From: a virus
Virus record (IMG/VR): IMGVR_UViG_3300030328_004331
Coordinates: 1-49,897 of that record
DNA length: 49,897 nucleotides
Strand: one strand, 5' to 3'
Shown here: positions 15,642 through 22,534 of the stretch, piece by piece
How positions within the stretch are numbered: position 1 is the stretch's first letter
Layout of the letters: every line of letters begins with the position of its first letter
The notes under the pieces: generated by a model
What the model saw: only the letters and a program-made list of their open reading frames with translations
Databases searched by the model: none
Told to the model about the DNA's origin: nothing
Made by a program: the position numbers and the translations under genes

Positions 15642-16001
15642 ATGACAATACATCAGTTAAACCAAATCAACATTGACGCCCTGAGCTTTCGCATCTATGC
15701 AGCCTTGCTGTGTGAAAACGACATGAGCCTCAACCGAATCGCAGCCAAAACAGGTGTCACTTGGAAGACAGTTAAGAGAAAAATTAATACACTGGAATCC
15801 AAGGGGCTTGTTATAAAAACAAATAACAGATCTAAAACTGACACCTACTCAGGAATAGACAGGACTATGGAAAATAACCTAAGTACTATGGAAAAAGACA
15901 TAAGTAGTGTTGTGGAAAATAACACAACAACTGTGGAAAATGGCATAGGAGCTATGGAAAATGACCCAGAAACTATGGAAATTTACGAAAAATACTCGTG
16001 A
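15642..16001 (+). CDS. Winged-helix DNA-binding protein, putative replication initiator
   Basis: 119 aa. Residues ~14-60 form a winged helix-turn-helix (LSFRIYAALLCEND, SLNRIAAKTGVTWKTVKRKINTLESKGLVIK). The C-terminal half is six copies of a short Met-Glu-Asn-type unit (TMENN, TMEKD, VVENN, TVENG, AMEND, TMEIY), because the DNA there is a 21-bp repeat array. The arrangement (DNA-binding protein, iterons inside its gene, AT-rich DNA, then helicase) parallels lambda gene O and oriL. Inference: it binds its own repeats and recruits DnaB. An alternative is a simple repressor of the early operon. Confidence 0.7.
   Translation: MTIHQLNQINIDALSFRIYAALLCENDMSLNRIAAKTGVTWKTVKRKINTLESKGLVIKTNNRSKTDTYSGIDRTMENNLSTMEKDISSVVENNTTTVENGIGAMENDPETMEIYEKYS
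15864..15984 (+). repeat. Six 21-bp iterons (candidate phage origin)
   Basis: Consensus ACTATGGAAAATNACNNAN. The GG positions fall at 15869, 15890, 15914, 15935, 15956 and 15977: spacings 21, 24, 21, 21 and 21 bp, close to two helical turns, so all copies face the same side of the helix. All multiples of three, they keep the reading frame. AT-rich DNA with two ~49-bp-spaced repeats follows, then the helicase gene. Confidence 0.7.
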
Positions 16002-16115
16002 AAACCAGAGTAATCATATATCACATATATATATTATATAGTACTAGTATCTCTAACACAAGTAAATAATCACATATATATCTCTAGTTAATTAATATCT
16101 CTAACACAAAGGAAA
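16002..16115. other. AT-rich region with direct repeats (candidate DNA-unwinding element)
   Basis: The gap between the wHTH gene and dnaB is mostly A and T with TATATA runs. It contains two imperfect copies of a block offset by about 48 bp: ATCACATATATAT at 16020 and 16069, and TATCTCTAACACAA at 16048 and 16096. A third partial TATCTCTA lies at 16079. Its place between iterons and helicase gene suits a duplex-melting site. Confidence 0.6.
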
Positions 16116-17483
16116 ATGAGCAGAACAAAAACGCACCTAGAAGACATCAATGCAGAGAAGGCTCTGATAGGTTGCATCCTCCTAGACCCCGAAGTACTCG
16201 ACAAGCTTCTCGGTAAAACCGAGAAGCCACTGCAACTCTTCACAAGCTTTAGCTGTAAGAATCTCCTAGTCGCCATGCTCAAGCTAAGCGACACAGGCAA
16301 GATGGTGGACAGAGTAACCCTCTCCCACGAACTTCTGAAAGCTAACAAAGAAACCAACACCATCATCTTCATGGATGAATGCGAGTCTCTAACTCCATCA
16401 TCCGCCAATTGGGAGTACTACCTCGGGATCCTGAACGACCTACACAAAGCCAGAGAAACTAAACGTCTGTGCGATGAGGTATCACATAGAATATCTACAG
16501 ATGGCAATGCTGAGCCTACAGGGGTACTAGAAGAGCTTTTTGAAAGCGTAGAGGGTCTGTGTAGGGCAAAGGATAAAGAAACGTCTGTACGGGCTTATAA
16601 GGACGTTGCACCTGAAGCTGTAGATTTCTTTCAGACATGCTTCGAAAATAAAGGCAAGGTAACTGGGATAACAACTGGTCTCTCTAACCTAGACGAAATG
16701 ATCAATGGCCTAAACAAAAACCACCTCAATATCGTAGCAGCTAGGCCTTCAGTAGGTAAAACATCCCTAGGTATCTGCATAGCAGATGCTGCCGCCAAGG
16801 CTGGTAAGAAAGTCCTGTTCTTCTCTCTGGAAATGTCAGCCTCCGAAATCATGATGAGATCTATCTGCTCTCACATGGATCTCAATTACAGAGACTGTCT
16901 CAACGGAGACCTGTCCCCAGAAGAACTAAAGAAGATAGCAGTAGGTATAGATCACGTATCCAAATACCCCATATTCATAGACGACTCTTCCTCCATCACT
17001 ATCCACCAAATAAAATCAAAAGCTAAACGGTACAAACGTGACTTCGGAATAGACATGGTAATCGTAGACTACCTACAAATTATTACCACCAACCAGAAAC
17101 ACGAAACCCGTGACAGAGAAATAGCATCCTACTCCTCAGCACTAAAACAAATAGCAAGAGAACTAGGCGTCCCCGTAGTCTGCCTATCACAACTATCCCG
17201 AGACGGAGCCAAGAATGACCGCAAACCAAGACTAACCGACCTCAGAGATAGCGGCGCAATCGAACAAGACGCAGATGTAGTCATCATGATCCATAGAGAT
17301 AATGCTGTTGACAATCAAATGGATAGACCATACCCATTGTCTCTCATCGTTGCCAAGCAGAGGAACGGGCCCGTAGGGGAAATAGAAGTGGAATTTGTAC
17401 CTCAATACACAAAACTAAGAGTGCCATCCCTTATGAACTACCCAGACGCTCCTCCCACAGATTCTTTTGGGAACCCATTATAA
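16116..17483 (+). CDS. dnaB: Replicative DNA helicase, DnaB family
   Basis: 455 aa, the usual length. The N-terminal domain (residues ~8-110) begins EDINAEKALIGCILLDPEVLDKL. The RecA-type C-terminal domain has ITTGLSNLDEMINGL, Walker A ARPSVGKTS (~211), FFSLEMS (H1a), MVIVDYLQI (Walker B), and SQLSRDGAKN through LRDSGAIEQDADVVIMIHRD. These are all DnaB signatures. A hexamer unwinds DNA 5' to 3' at the phage fork. No primase is fused and none was recognised in the window, so host primase may be used. Ribosome site AAAGGAAA is directly upstream. Confidence 0.95.
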   Translation: MSRTKTHLEDINAEKALIGCILLDPEVLDKLLGKTEKPLQLFTSFSCKNLLVAMLKLSDTGKMVDRVTLSHELLKANKETNTIIFMDECESLTPSSANWEYYLGILNDLHKARETKRLCDEVSHRISTDGNAEPTGVLEELFESVEGLCRAKDKETSVRAYKDVAPEAVDFFQTCFENKGKVTGITTGLSNLDEMINGLNKNHLNIVAARPSVGKTSLGICIADAAAKAGKKVLFFSLEMSASEIMMRSICSHMDLNYRDCLNGDLSPEELKKIAVGIDHVSKYPIFIDDSSSITIHQIKSKAKRYKRDFGIDMVIVDYLQIITTNQKHETRDREIASYSSALKQIARELGVPVVCLSQLSRDGAKNDRKPRLTDLRDSGAIEQDADVVIMIHRDNAVDNQMDRPYPLSLIVAKQRNGPVGEIEVEFVPQYTKLRVPSLMNYPDAPPTDSFGNPL

Positions 17484-17907
17484 TAAGCGATACGGCAGTG
17501 TAGCAGAATGCTTAGTAACAGCTGAACTTCTCAAAAGAGATTGGTATGTCTCCACACCAGAAGGAGATTATGCCCCCTATGATAGAATAATAACCAAAGG
17601 CATCTTCACCCACAAAATACAAGTGAAGTCCGCCTCCAAATATAACCACCCCTCAGGTAAAGAAAGATGCTACAAGTGGACTATCAGAGGCGGTCACGAT
17701 AAAAAAACAATCCACGACCTAAACGATATAGACTTCTATATCTTCCTAGGCCTCGCCAGCATGCACTTCCTCATCATTCCCTACGATATTATCTATGGAA
17801 TGAAGACCATATCCGTTAATACAGAGAAAAAAGAAGACTCCAAATGGGGGCTCTACGTAGGCGCATGGGGCCTTTTAGAGAATAAAGGCTACAAAGACAT
17901 CACCTAG
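17467..17907 (+). CDS. PD-(D/E)XK nuclease-like protein
   Basis: 146 aa. Start taken as TTG at 17467, overlapping dnaB by 17 nt; no ATG occurs before the conserved core. The core reads RYGSVAECLVTAELLKRDWYV, then GDYAPYDRII, then KIQVKSA: Glu in the first helix, Asp on the first strand and Q-V-K on the next. This is the archaeal Hjc / homing-type PD-(D/E)XK arrangement. A DNA junction or repair nuclease is likely; coupling to the helicase gene suggests a replication or recombination role. Confidence 0.7.
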   Translation: MGTHYNKRYGSVAECLVTAELLKRDWYVSTPEGDYAPYDRIITKGIFTHKIQVKSASKYNHPSGKERCYKWTIRGGHDKKTIHDLNDIDFYIFLGLASMHFLIIPYDIIYGMKTISVNTEKKEDSKWGLYVGAWGLLENKGYKDIT

Positions 17908-18025
17908 GCTTATTAATTTGCCTAGCCTGCACTATAGCTCGCTCTATTATATCAATAGCCCTCTGATTTCCTATTGTCGCAACCTCTTCAAGAGCCAACT
18001 GTAGCGTTTTAATTAAGTCTGCCAT
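17900..18025 (-). CDS. Possible 41-aa leftward peptide
   Basis: ATG at 18023-18025, TGA at 17900-17902. The predicted peptide MADLIKTLQLALEEVATIGN plus a second helix (RAIDIIERAIVQARQ) looks like an amphipathic helical hairpin. It is antisense to its operon and overlaps the nuclease gene by 8 nt; no good ribosome site is seen. Could be real or chance. Confidence 0.33.
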   Translation of the reverse strand: MADLIKTLQLALEEVATIGNQRAIDIIERAIVQARQINKPR

Positions 18026-18317
18026 AGCCCAGACAGCCTAACACCTAGGCATCCCCCGAAAAAGTCGTTTCTAGAAATGGGCTTAAAGTCGCGCAAGCAG
18101 GTATACACACACACACGGGCGTACCCCCCCATACCCCGCTCCCACCGGGGGGTAGTGAATCCCAAATATCAGGACACTCCCGTTAATCAACGAAATAGTA
18201 TTTTCTTTAAAAGGAAAATCCCGCGCCGCATTGGGGCAGAAATACACTATTGAAGAAAGGACAGTAACGGTTAGGACGTTTCCCCCGTTACTCAACCCCT
18301 ATACTTCAATCAATAAT
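18026..18317. other. Non-coding stretch before the basic-protein gene
   Basis: About 290 bases with no convincing gene. It holds a CACACACACA run near 18104, a C-rich/G-rich pair (CCCCGCTCCCACCGGGGGG near 18134) that can fold, and an A+T-rich block (TTTTCTTTAAAAGGAAAATC) near 18201. A TTG-started extension of the next gene reaches 18231, but the ATG at 18318 is preferred. A promoter for the GC-richer gene that follows may sit here. Confidence 0.35.
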
Positions 18318-18890
18318 ATGAAAAGCGAAACACGCACAAGCGGAGCGACGGGTTCACGTCGCACAACCACAACCACAACCGCAAAGCCAGCCCGTAAAAA
18401 GGCCAAGGCAAAAGCCAAGCCGAAAGTCGTTAAAAAATACGATACCAAGGCGCGGCTTTACGCTACTGCCGCATCGGCTCGCAAGTCGTCTGCCAAGGCG
18501 AATTACGATGCGCTCGCGGAAAAGGGCAAGCTGAATCTTTGCAAGGCTGACAAGGCGGGCAAAGATTCAAACGCGGCACGGTTGGCCAAGTATCTTTTCG
18601 GCATCATCGCGGGCAACCCCGATGCGACCGAGATAAACGCGGCCAAGCAAATCGCAAAGGATGTTCGGAAGTTCACGGTTGAAATTGGAAAAGAATCCTT
18701 ATCCAAGCACGCCGCGAACATCGAAAAAGGCGAGATCGAACTTTCGTTCTCAGTCTCGATGCCCGGCAACATTATGAAGAAAAACGGTTTGCGTCAGGTT
18801 GTCACCCAGCGGATGGTGAAAAAGGGATTGAATAAGTCTGATTTAATCAAGACGCTCCAACTCACTCCCAGTCAAATGCTTAAAGCATAA
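18318..18890 (+). CDS. Lys/Ala-rich basic protein, histone-like N-terminus
   Basis: 190 aa from the ATG at 18318. The N-terminus is a disordered basic tail (RRTTTTTTAKPARKKAKAKAKPKVVKK). The body is helical (RLAKYLFGIIAGNPDATEINAAKQIAKDVRKF), then a beta segment GEIELSFSVSMPGNIMKK, then a helix and a short C-terminal HTH-like KGLNKSDLIKTLQLTPSQML. Base use is GC-richer than neighbours, hinting at separate origin or high expression. A strong terminator follows. A nucleoid-type DNA-binding role is inferred from composition only. Confidence 0.7.
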   Translation: MKSETRTSGATGSRRTTTTTTAKPARKKAKAKAKPKVVKKYDTKARLYATAASARKSSAKANYDALAEKGKLNLCKADKAGKDSNAARLAKYLFGIIAGNPDATEINAAKQIAKDVRKFTVEIGKESLSKHAANIEKGEIELSFSVSMPGNIMKKNGLRQVVTQRMVKKGLNKSDLIKTLQLTPSQMLKA

Positions 18891-18908
18891 ACCCCTAGCG
18901 GGAACAGA

Positions 18909-18944
18909 CCCCTCACACTCGAAAGAGTGTGGGGGGTTTTTTTT
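18909..18944 (+). terminator. Intrinsic terminator after the basic-protein gene
   Basis: CCCCTCACACTC (18909-18920), loop GAAA, GAGTGTGGGGGG (18925-18936), then eight T (18937-18944). The stem is 12 bp with one wobble and a GNRA tetraloop. Confidence 0.92.
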
Positions 18945-18995
18945 GTTATCTCGTTGTTTTTTTTGTTTTTCAATCAGTAAAAAGTACTTTGCTGG

Positions 18996-19038
18996 TACAA
19001 ACGACAGAAACGGACAGGCCAAGTTCCTGTCGTTTGTA
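18996..19038 (+). promoter_or_regulatory. Long inverted repeat before a small operon
   Basis: TACAAACGACAG (18996-19007) and CTGTCGTTTGTA (19027-19038) form a perfect 12-bp arm pair, 4 nt before the ATG at 19043. An alternative inner stem, GACAGG (19013-19018) with CCTGTC (19026-19031), competes with it. It could be an operator for a dimeric repressor or an mRNA switch hiding the start. Confidence 0.55.
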
Positions 19039-19042
19039 TCAG

Positions 19043-19240
19043 ATGAACGCGAAATGCGAAAGACCTGTGACCGATAAAAAGGAGCAGGCATCAGTCCCTC
19101 CAACTAGCGTCGAGCTAACCGCGTTATATGCGTGGGTAGTGGGGCGAGGAAAGCAATGCCCGAAAGGGGTGTTGCAGGTTGCGGAGCGAATGCTCCAAAA
19201 TCAAATCCAGATTGCCCAATTTGACGAAAGGTATAAATGA
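19043..19240 (+). CDS. Hypothetical protein after the inverted repeat
   Basis: 65 aa from the ATG at 19043; the open frame upstream of it runs through terminator and hairpin sequence. Contains a helical C-terminus (PKGVLQVAERMLQNQIQIAQFDERYK) after SVELTALYAWVVGRGKQC. It overlaps the next gene by ATGA. No family recognised. Confidence 0.6.
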   Translation: MNAKCERPVTDKKEQASVPPTSVELTALYAWVVGRGKQCPKGVLQVAERMLQNQIQIAQFDERYK

Positions 19241-19476
19241 GGACGGGAACCCGATACAGAAAGAAACGGGCCTCTCGAAAGAAAAGAGAGGCGAAGGTTT
19301 ATCGGCAGTCGAAGGACAAGCAACTAGTTGCAGTCCCTGTCGAGAGTTTGTTTGACCCTGAGAGAAACCTACGTGGTGGATGGGGTCGTCAGACCGAAGT
19401 GAAGAACCATTACAAAGCCGCCAAAGCGGCAGCGAGAAAGGTAAACAAAAGTGAATTGGTAACATATCACAAATAA
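19237..19476 (+). CDS. Small very basic protein
   Basis: 79 aa; the first 25 residues are mostly Arg/Lys (MRTGTRYRKKRASRKKREAK). The rest includes LVAVPVESLFDPERNLRGGWG and a helix YKAAKAAARKVNKSE. It starts by ATGA overlap with the preceding gene and ends 13 nt before a terminator, so the two form a short unit just ahead of the ~1 kb RNA. RNA or DNA binding is inferred from charge; a link with the adjacent structured RNA is worth testing. Confidence 0.6.
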   Translation: MRTGTRYRKKRASRKKREAKVYRQSKDKQLVAVPVESLFDPERNLRGGWGRQTEVKNHYKAAKAAARKVNKSELVTYHK

Positions 19477-19489
19477 GTAATAACCGCGA

Positions 19490-19522
19490 AGCGGGTAGGT
19501 GTAAAAGCCTGCCCGCTTTCTT
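19490..19522 (+). terminator. Terminator-like hairpin before the long RNA region
   Basis: AGCGGGTAGG (19490-19499), 8-nt loop, CCTGCCCGCT (19508-19517) with one G-U pair, then TTCTTC. The tail is T-rich but interrupted, so strength is uncertain. Confidence 0.62.
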
Positions 19523-19528
19523 CATTGC

Positions 19529-20569
19529 TTGCCATCTGTTTTGTTTTATTCAAGGCAGATGGCAGTCAATTTAGATTGCCTGCTCATAGTGTGAGAGTGT
19601 GCGTAAGCCGACAAATATCGTGCTGATAGTCGAGTCTTTTTAGGCTAGGACGCTATCGGAGAGTCGAGGCACAATCACGTTGTGTGATGTAATATCAGTT
19701 CTGGTGATAGGCTGTCGCGGAAGCGGCGGTGAAACAAACGAACGTCCCTTGGAGCGTAAGCGAATATGCGGAAGAAAAAACCGTTAGGGACAGCCACTTG
19801 TGCGAGCAAGTGGGGCATACGGGTGAGCCTGTGTGGACACGTCTTGAGACTGGAACAGAGAAAAGCAAGCGCAGCCTTTTAGGTGTTGCCTGCACGGTTG
19901 AGATTACCGTGCAATAGGCATGAGTAAGTGCGCGTTCACAATGCAACGTGATTCGTTTAGTCGGGAATGCCAGCGTAGGGCCAGCAAGCCAAACACTCGC
20001 AAGCTATGAGCAGTGGTAGTGGCGAGTCATGTCAACTACTGTTAGCGGACAACACTTTAGTCTCTCCGTGTGAACCATGTATTTGGGTGTAGCACGGTCG
20101 CTAGAGGTTGTCCGTGTAGAATTGTCTTTATAATTCTGGCAGTTTTGATGTGTCGGCAAAGGCATGCCTACTCTTACGAGGATAGCCCATGACACAAGGT
20201 CACGGGCGCGACCACACCGAACGACCCCAGCCATGCATAGCACATGGACGGGTGATAACTGTGAGACCGTGCACAATCCATACGATTCGTATGGGCATAG
20301 CTATTATGCGGAACAGTTAGTTGGCTAGCGTACTCTGCGCTAGTTGGCTCAATAGCAAGGAGTGGCTCTCAGCGAGAGTCAATAGATGTAGTCGTGGACA
20401 TCTAAAACAAACACGACACAGAGACATGTCAGTTGTTAGGGAGTATTCTCCTCTGCCTTATGGCAGATGCCCTCTCAACTGCGTGTCTTCTTTTGTGTCT
20501 ATCACGATAGGTACAAAAGAGGACACGACAAACAAAACCCCCAGCCGATTTGGTTGGGGGTCTTTTTTT
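19529..20569 (+). ncRNA. Candidate ~1 kb ornate structured RNA
   Basis: About 1,040 bases with no credible gene, bounded by terminator-like hairpins. I found many short-range stems by hand: 19531-38/19556-63, 19744-48/19787-91, 19794-800/19807-13, 19816-23/19828-35, 19891-98/19906-13, 20046-53/20107-14 (enclosing a further stem 20066-70/20093-97), 20118-23/20132-37, 20150-54/20191-95, 20278-84/20288-94, 20295-99/20305-09, 20325-30/20338-43, 20364-70/20374-80, and a long three-part hairpin 20482-87/20522-27. The density and nesting recall the giant phage-associated RNAs GOLLD and ROOL. Orientation is set by the strong terminator at 20538-20569. Family membership is not shown. Confidence 0.72.
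20538..20569 (+). terminator. Strong intrinsic terminator ending the RNA region
   Basis: CCCCCAGCC (20538-20546), loop GATTT, GGTTGGGGG (20552-20560), then TC and seven T (20563-20569). Nine base pairs with one wobble. It separates the RNA from the small-gene operon starting at 20594. Confidence 0.92.
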
Positions 20570-20593
20570 GTGCCCTCGTTTAGGAAATAAATC

Positions 20594-20788
20594 ATGAAGC
20601 TATTAAAGATAGATAGTGGAATGGGAATCAGAGAGCAGATTAAAGGTGCTGCTAACTCTGAGGATTTGGCCACGTTGGTCAAAGAGATTGCCACCGCTCT
20701 GGAGAGTGGCAAATTGGTAGACGTACCGAGCAAGACTCAGGCGCGTTGGGAAAGGACTGCGGATCGCAGGAGAAAGGAGCTCTCGTAA
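20594..20788 (+). CDS. Hypothetical small protein
   Basis: 64 aa, helical (LATLVKEIATALESGKLVDV), ending in Arg/Lys (WERTADRRRKELS). Ribosome site AGGAAA lies 9 nt before the ATG. It is the first gene after the RNA terminator and leads a run of six small tightly packed genes. Not recognised. Confidence 0.62.
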   Translation: MKLLKIDSGMGIREQIKGAANSEDLATLVKEIATALESGKLVDVPSKTQARWERTADRRRKELS

Positions 20789-20789
20789 T

Positions 20790-21020
20790 ATGGCAAAGCT
20801 GGAGCACAAGAACTATAAGGGGTACTCCTTTATGGTCACTGTCTCTTCCCCTACTTGGAAACAAACGAACGTCCAAGACGGGGAGAGGTACATTCAAATG
20901 CTGGAGGTTCCGAGTAAGGGTTCCTCTCTGGAAAACGCAAGGCGTCTTGCCTTGGAGGAGTTGAGGAACTCTTTCCCTGAGAAGGATGGGCATGAGTTCA
21001 TAGGGATGAAAGTATTATAG
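20790..21020 (+). CDS. Hypothetical small protein
   Basis: 76 aa, starts one base after the previous stop. Alternates beta-like (YKGYSFMVTVSSPTW) and helical (LENARRLALEELRNSF) segments, which suggests a small alpha/beta domain. Family unknown. Confidence 0.6.
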   Translation: MAKLEHKNYKGYSFMVTVSSPTWKQTNVQDGERYIQMLEVPSKGSSLENARRLALEELRNSFPEKDGHEFIGMKVL

Positions 21021-21025
21021 GTCTT

Positions 21026-21283
21026 ATGAAAGATAGCATGTTGCGTCCTCGCACGAAAGCGGGGACTGAAGAGATGTCTGCCAGAATAAGGGGCATGAGA
21101 AAAATGCTCCAAGGTTTTGACGACAGCCCACACGTAGATTTACGTGTGGCAGCAAGGGTATTCAAAGAATACTTTTCGTTTGACTGGGTGGAGGAAGAAG
21201 AACTGCCTTCTCCTCGTCGTTACAAAAGCCCACACGGAGCAGATTGTGCCAACACAGCATGGGAGGCTGAGGAAAAAGAATGA
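21026..21283 (+). CDS. Hypothetical small protein
   Basis: 85 aa. Basic N-terminus (RPRTKAGTEEMSARIRGMRKML), a helix RVAARVFKEYF-type segment and an acidic WVEEEEL stretch. Its stop overlaps the ATG of a 29-aa membrane peptide (ATGA). No function assigned. Confidence 0.6.
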   Translation: MKDSMLRPRTKAGTEEMSARIRGMRKMLQGFDDSPHVDLRVAARVFKEYFSFDWVEEEELPSPRRYKSPHGADCANTAWEAEEKE

Positions 21284-21369
21284 TACTTAATGTATTTGGT
21301 GCGGTTGCGTTATTCGCAACCGTGCTATTCTTAACCTTAATCCTAGTAGATTGGTGGAAGGACTGGTGA
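21280..21369 (+). CDS. 29-aa single-span membrane peptide
   Basis: ATG at 21280 in an ATGA overlap with the previous stop; TGA at 21367-21369 overlaps the next ATG by one base. The peptide is MILNVFGAVALFATVLFLTL followed by ILVDWWKDW: one hydrophobic helix of ~21 residues and an aromatic charged end. Such micro-proteins modulate membranes or serve as small holins or superinfection factors, but nothing here decides. Start/stop coupling on both sides supports real translation. Confidence 0.6.
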   Translation: MILNVFGAVALFATVLFLTLILVDWWKDW

Positions 21370-21539
21370 TGCAGTTAAAGAAAAGAAACAGGCTCGCTAG
21401 TAAGCGAGTGGAACGCAATGAAGTAGACCGGGGACAGTTAATGTTCAAGGACATGATTGCAGACAGACTGGTCTCCACTAAGGAGGGACTGGTGAAGTTC
21501 GCAAAGATAAAGGAGCTCCTAAAGAATGAAGATACCTAA
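21369..21539 (+). CDS. Hypothetical small basic protein
   Basis: 56 aa from the ATG at 21369, coupled by TGATG to the membrane peptide. An upstream TTG in frame would add six residues but is not needed. Charged helix: MQLKKRNRLASKRVERNEVD, then LMFKDMIADRLVSTKEGLVKF and KIKELLKNEDT. Unknown function. Confidence 0.58.
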   Translation: MQLKKRNRLASKRVERNEVDRGQLMFKDMIADRLVSTKEGLVKFAKIKELLKNEDT

Positions 21540-21801
21540 GTCTTTAGACAGACCTGAAGGGATCCGCAAGCTGACATGGCATGTGGAAAGGATGATAGAA
21601 GATCCTGACTACGGCCAAGAATCAAACTGGTTTGGAGGGTTTAGTATATGGGACGTTTACAGAACTGTAGCGGATGAACTAGACAACTCAATCACTAGGG
21701 CTAAACGTGAGGGCAAAAGAACGGGGAAGAAGTGGAGACAAAGAGAGATAGTAGCCATTATTAAATGGCTGAAGTCCAAGGAGTATGACCACTTGTGGTA
21801 A
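21526..21801 (+). CDS. Hypothetical protein
   Basis: 91 aa, overlapping the previous gene by 14 nt. Contains ESNWFGGFSIWDVYRTVADELD and a basic C-terminal helix (KKWRQREIVAIIKWLKSKEYD). The IKWL segment resembles a DNA-binding recognition helix, but this is weak. It ends 9 nt before the first of two conserved RNA elements. Confidence 0.6.
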   Translation: MKIPKSLDRPEGIRKLTWHVERMIEDPDYGQESNWFGGFSIWDVYRTVADELDNSITRAKREGKRTGKKWRQREIVAIIKWLKSKEYDHLW

Positions 21802-21809
21802 AACTTAAG

Positions 21810-21880
21810 ACTGATAGGTAGTCGTACTATTAAGAGGTACGTAGGTGTTGTTGTTACCTGTCATAGCCGCCTATCAGTTC
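21810..21880 (+). ncRNA. Structured RNA element, copy 1
   Basis: Outer stem ACTGATAGG (21810-21818) with CCTATCAGT (21872-21880). Inside lie GTAC/GTAC and AGGT/ACCT hairpins. The 19-base core GGTAGTCGTACTATTAAGA (21817-21835) and a CCGCC before the 3' arm recur in copy 2 at 22404-22476. There the closing stem has a different sequence but still pairs, which is covariation evidence. It lies just after a stop codon; it is not a tRNA (no T-arm consensus). Confidence 0.6.
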
Positions 21881-21895
21881 TTTAATACAAATCAA

Positions 21896-22126
21896 ATGAA
21901 CAATTCGATTCAATACTATTACGAGATCAGAAACCCCAAATCTAATTGGGGGCCGTTTTTAACGGAGCTAACAGCAGACAAACAACTGGAAGACTTGCAA
22001 TATAATGAAGCGTTATCTGGCCCTTTTAAAATATACAAAATTAAAAGCGCAAACAATTCATCTTTTCCTTATGCAGTCAAATCCGTTATCGGAACAAAAG
22101 AAAACGGACGTTGGAATTTAATATGA
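21896..22126 (+). CDS. Hypothetical protein
   Basis: 76 aa from the ATG at 21896 (MNNSIQYYYEIRNPKSNW). A GTG-started extension at 21845 would begin inside the RNA element and is less likely. Beta-prone with FKIYKIKSANNSSFPYAVKSV in the middle. Its stop overlaps the next ATG (ATGA). Not recognised. Confidence 0.58.
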   Translation: MNNSIQYYYEIRNPKSNWGPFLTELTADKQLEDLQYNEALSGPFKIYKIKSANNSSFPYAVKSVIGTKENGRWNLI

Positions 22127-22404
22127 ACCAGTTTGAAAAGAATAGTGTGCACCTAAACGGTGCGGGTTATAGGTTTGGCATAGCCAAGCTAGATGGAGCA
22201 GTAACTAAGTCACTGCTGGAACCTAAGTTTGGAAAGCTAAACTCAGTAGCTATCGTGCCTGTGTGGGTGAACCCAGACAAAACTAATGAAGAGATGTTAT
22301 ATGCCATCCTTGGTAGTGAACCAAAGATAGGCGAGAACGATGAGGTATCTATACCTCAGAGCGAGGTGAAGAACCTTATATATTCAGAACCAGTAAAACT
22401 TTAG
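22123..22404 (+). CDS. Hypothetical protein
   Basis: 93 aa from the ATG at 22123 (ATGA overlap). Beta-rich: HLNGAGYRFGIAKLDGAV, KLNSVAIVPVWVNPD, MLYAILGSEPKIGEND. It ends at the first base of the second RNA element. No known family. Confidence 0.6.
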   Translation: MNQFEKNSVHLNGAGYRFGIAKLDGAVTKSLLEPKFGKLNSVAIVPVWVNPDKTNEEMLYAILGSEPKIGENDEVSIPQSEVKNLIYSEPVKL

Positions 22405-22476
22405 GCACTCTGGTAGTCGCACTATTAAGATGTGTGGGGGAGTTTAGTAGTCGCCCTATGTATCCGCCAGTGTGCC
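22404..22476 (+). ncRNA. Structured RNA element, copy 2
   Basis: Outer stem GGCACTCTGG (22404-22413) with CCAGTGTGCC (22467-22476), one mismatch. It has the same core GGTAGTCGCACTATTAAGA (22412-22430, 18 of 19 bases as in copy 1) and CCGCC before the 3' arm. A second GTAGTCGCCCTAT occurs at 22447-22459. More hairpins (22485-91/22502-08) and a terminator follow, so a ~175-nt transcript end is possible. Confidence 0.6.
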
Positions 22477-22534
22477 GATTATTTCCTGTCTGCTGAGTGG
22501 TAGACAGGGGGCGTTTGCTTACGTATGGCAAGCG

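Noticed and set aside
15864-15984. CRISPR-like short repeats
   Set aside because: The 21-bp units are contiguous, lie within a coding frame and have no spacers; no CRISPR array or cas gene is seen.
19729-20276. Open frames of 62 and 90 codons inside the RNA region
   Set aside because: Short, on both strands, no ribosome sites, and they span dense hairpins; better explained as structured RNA.
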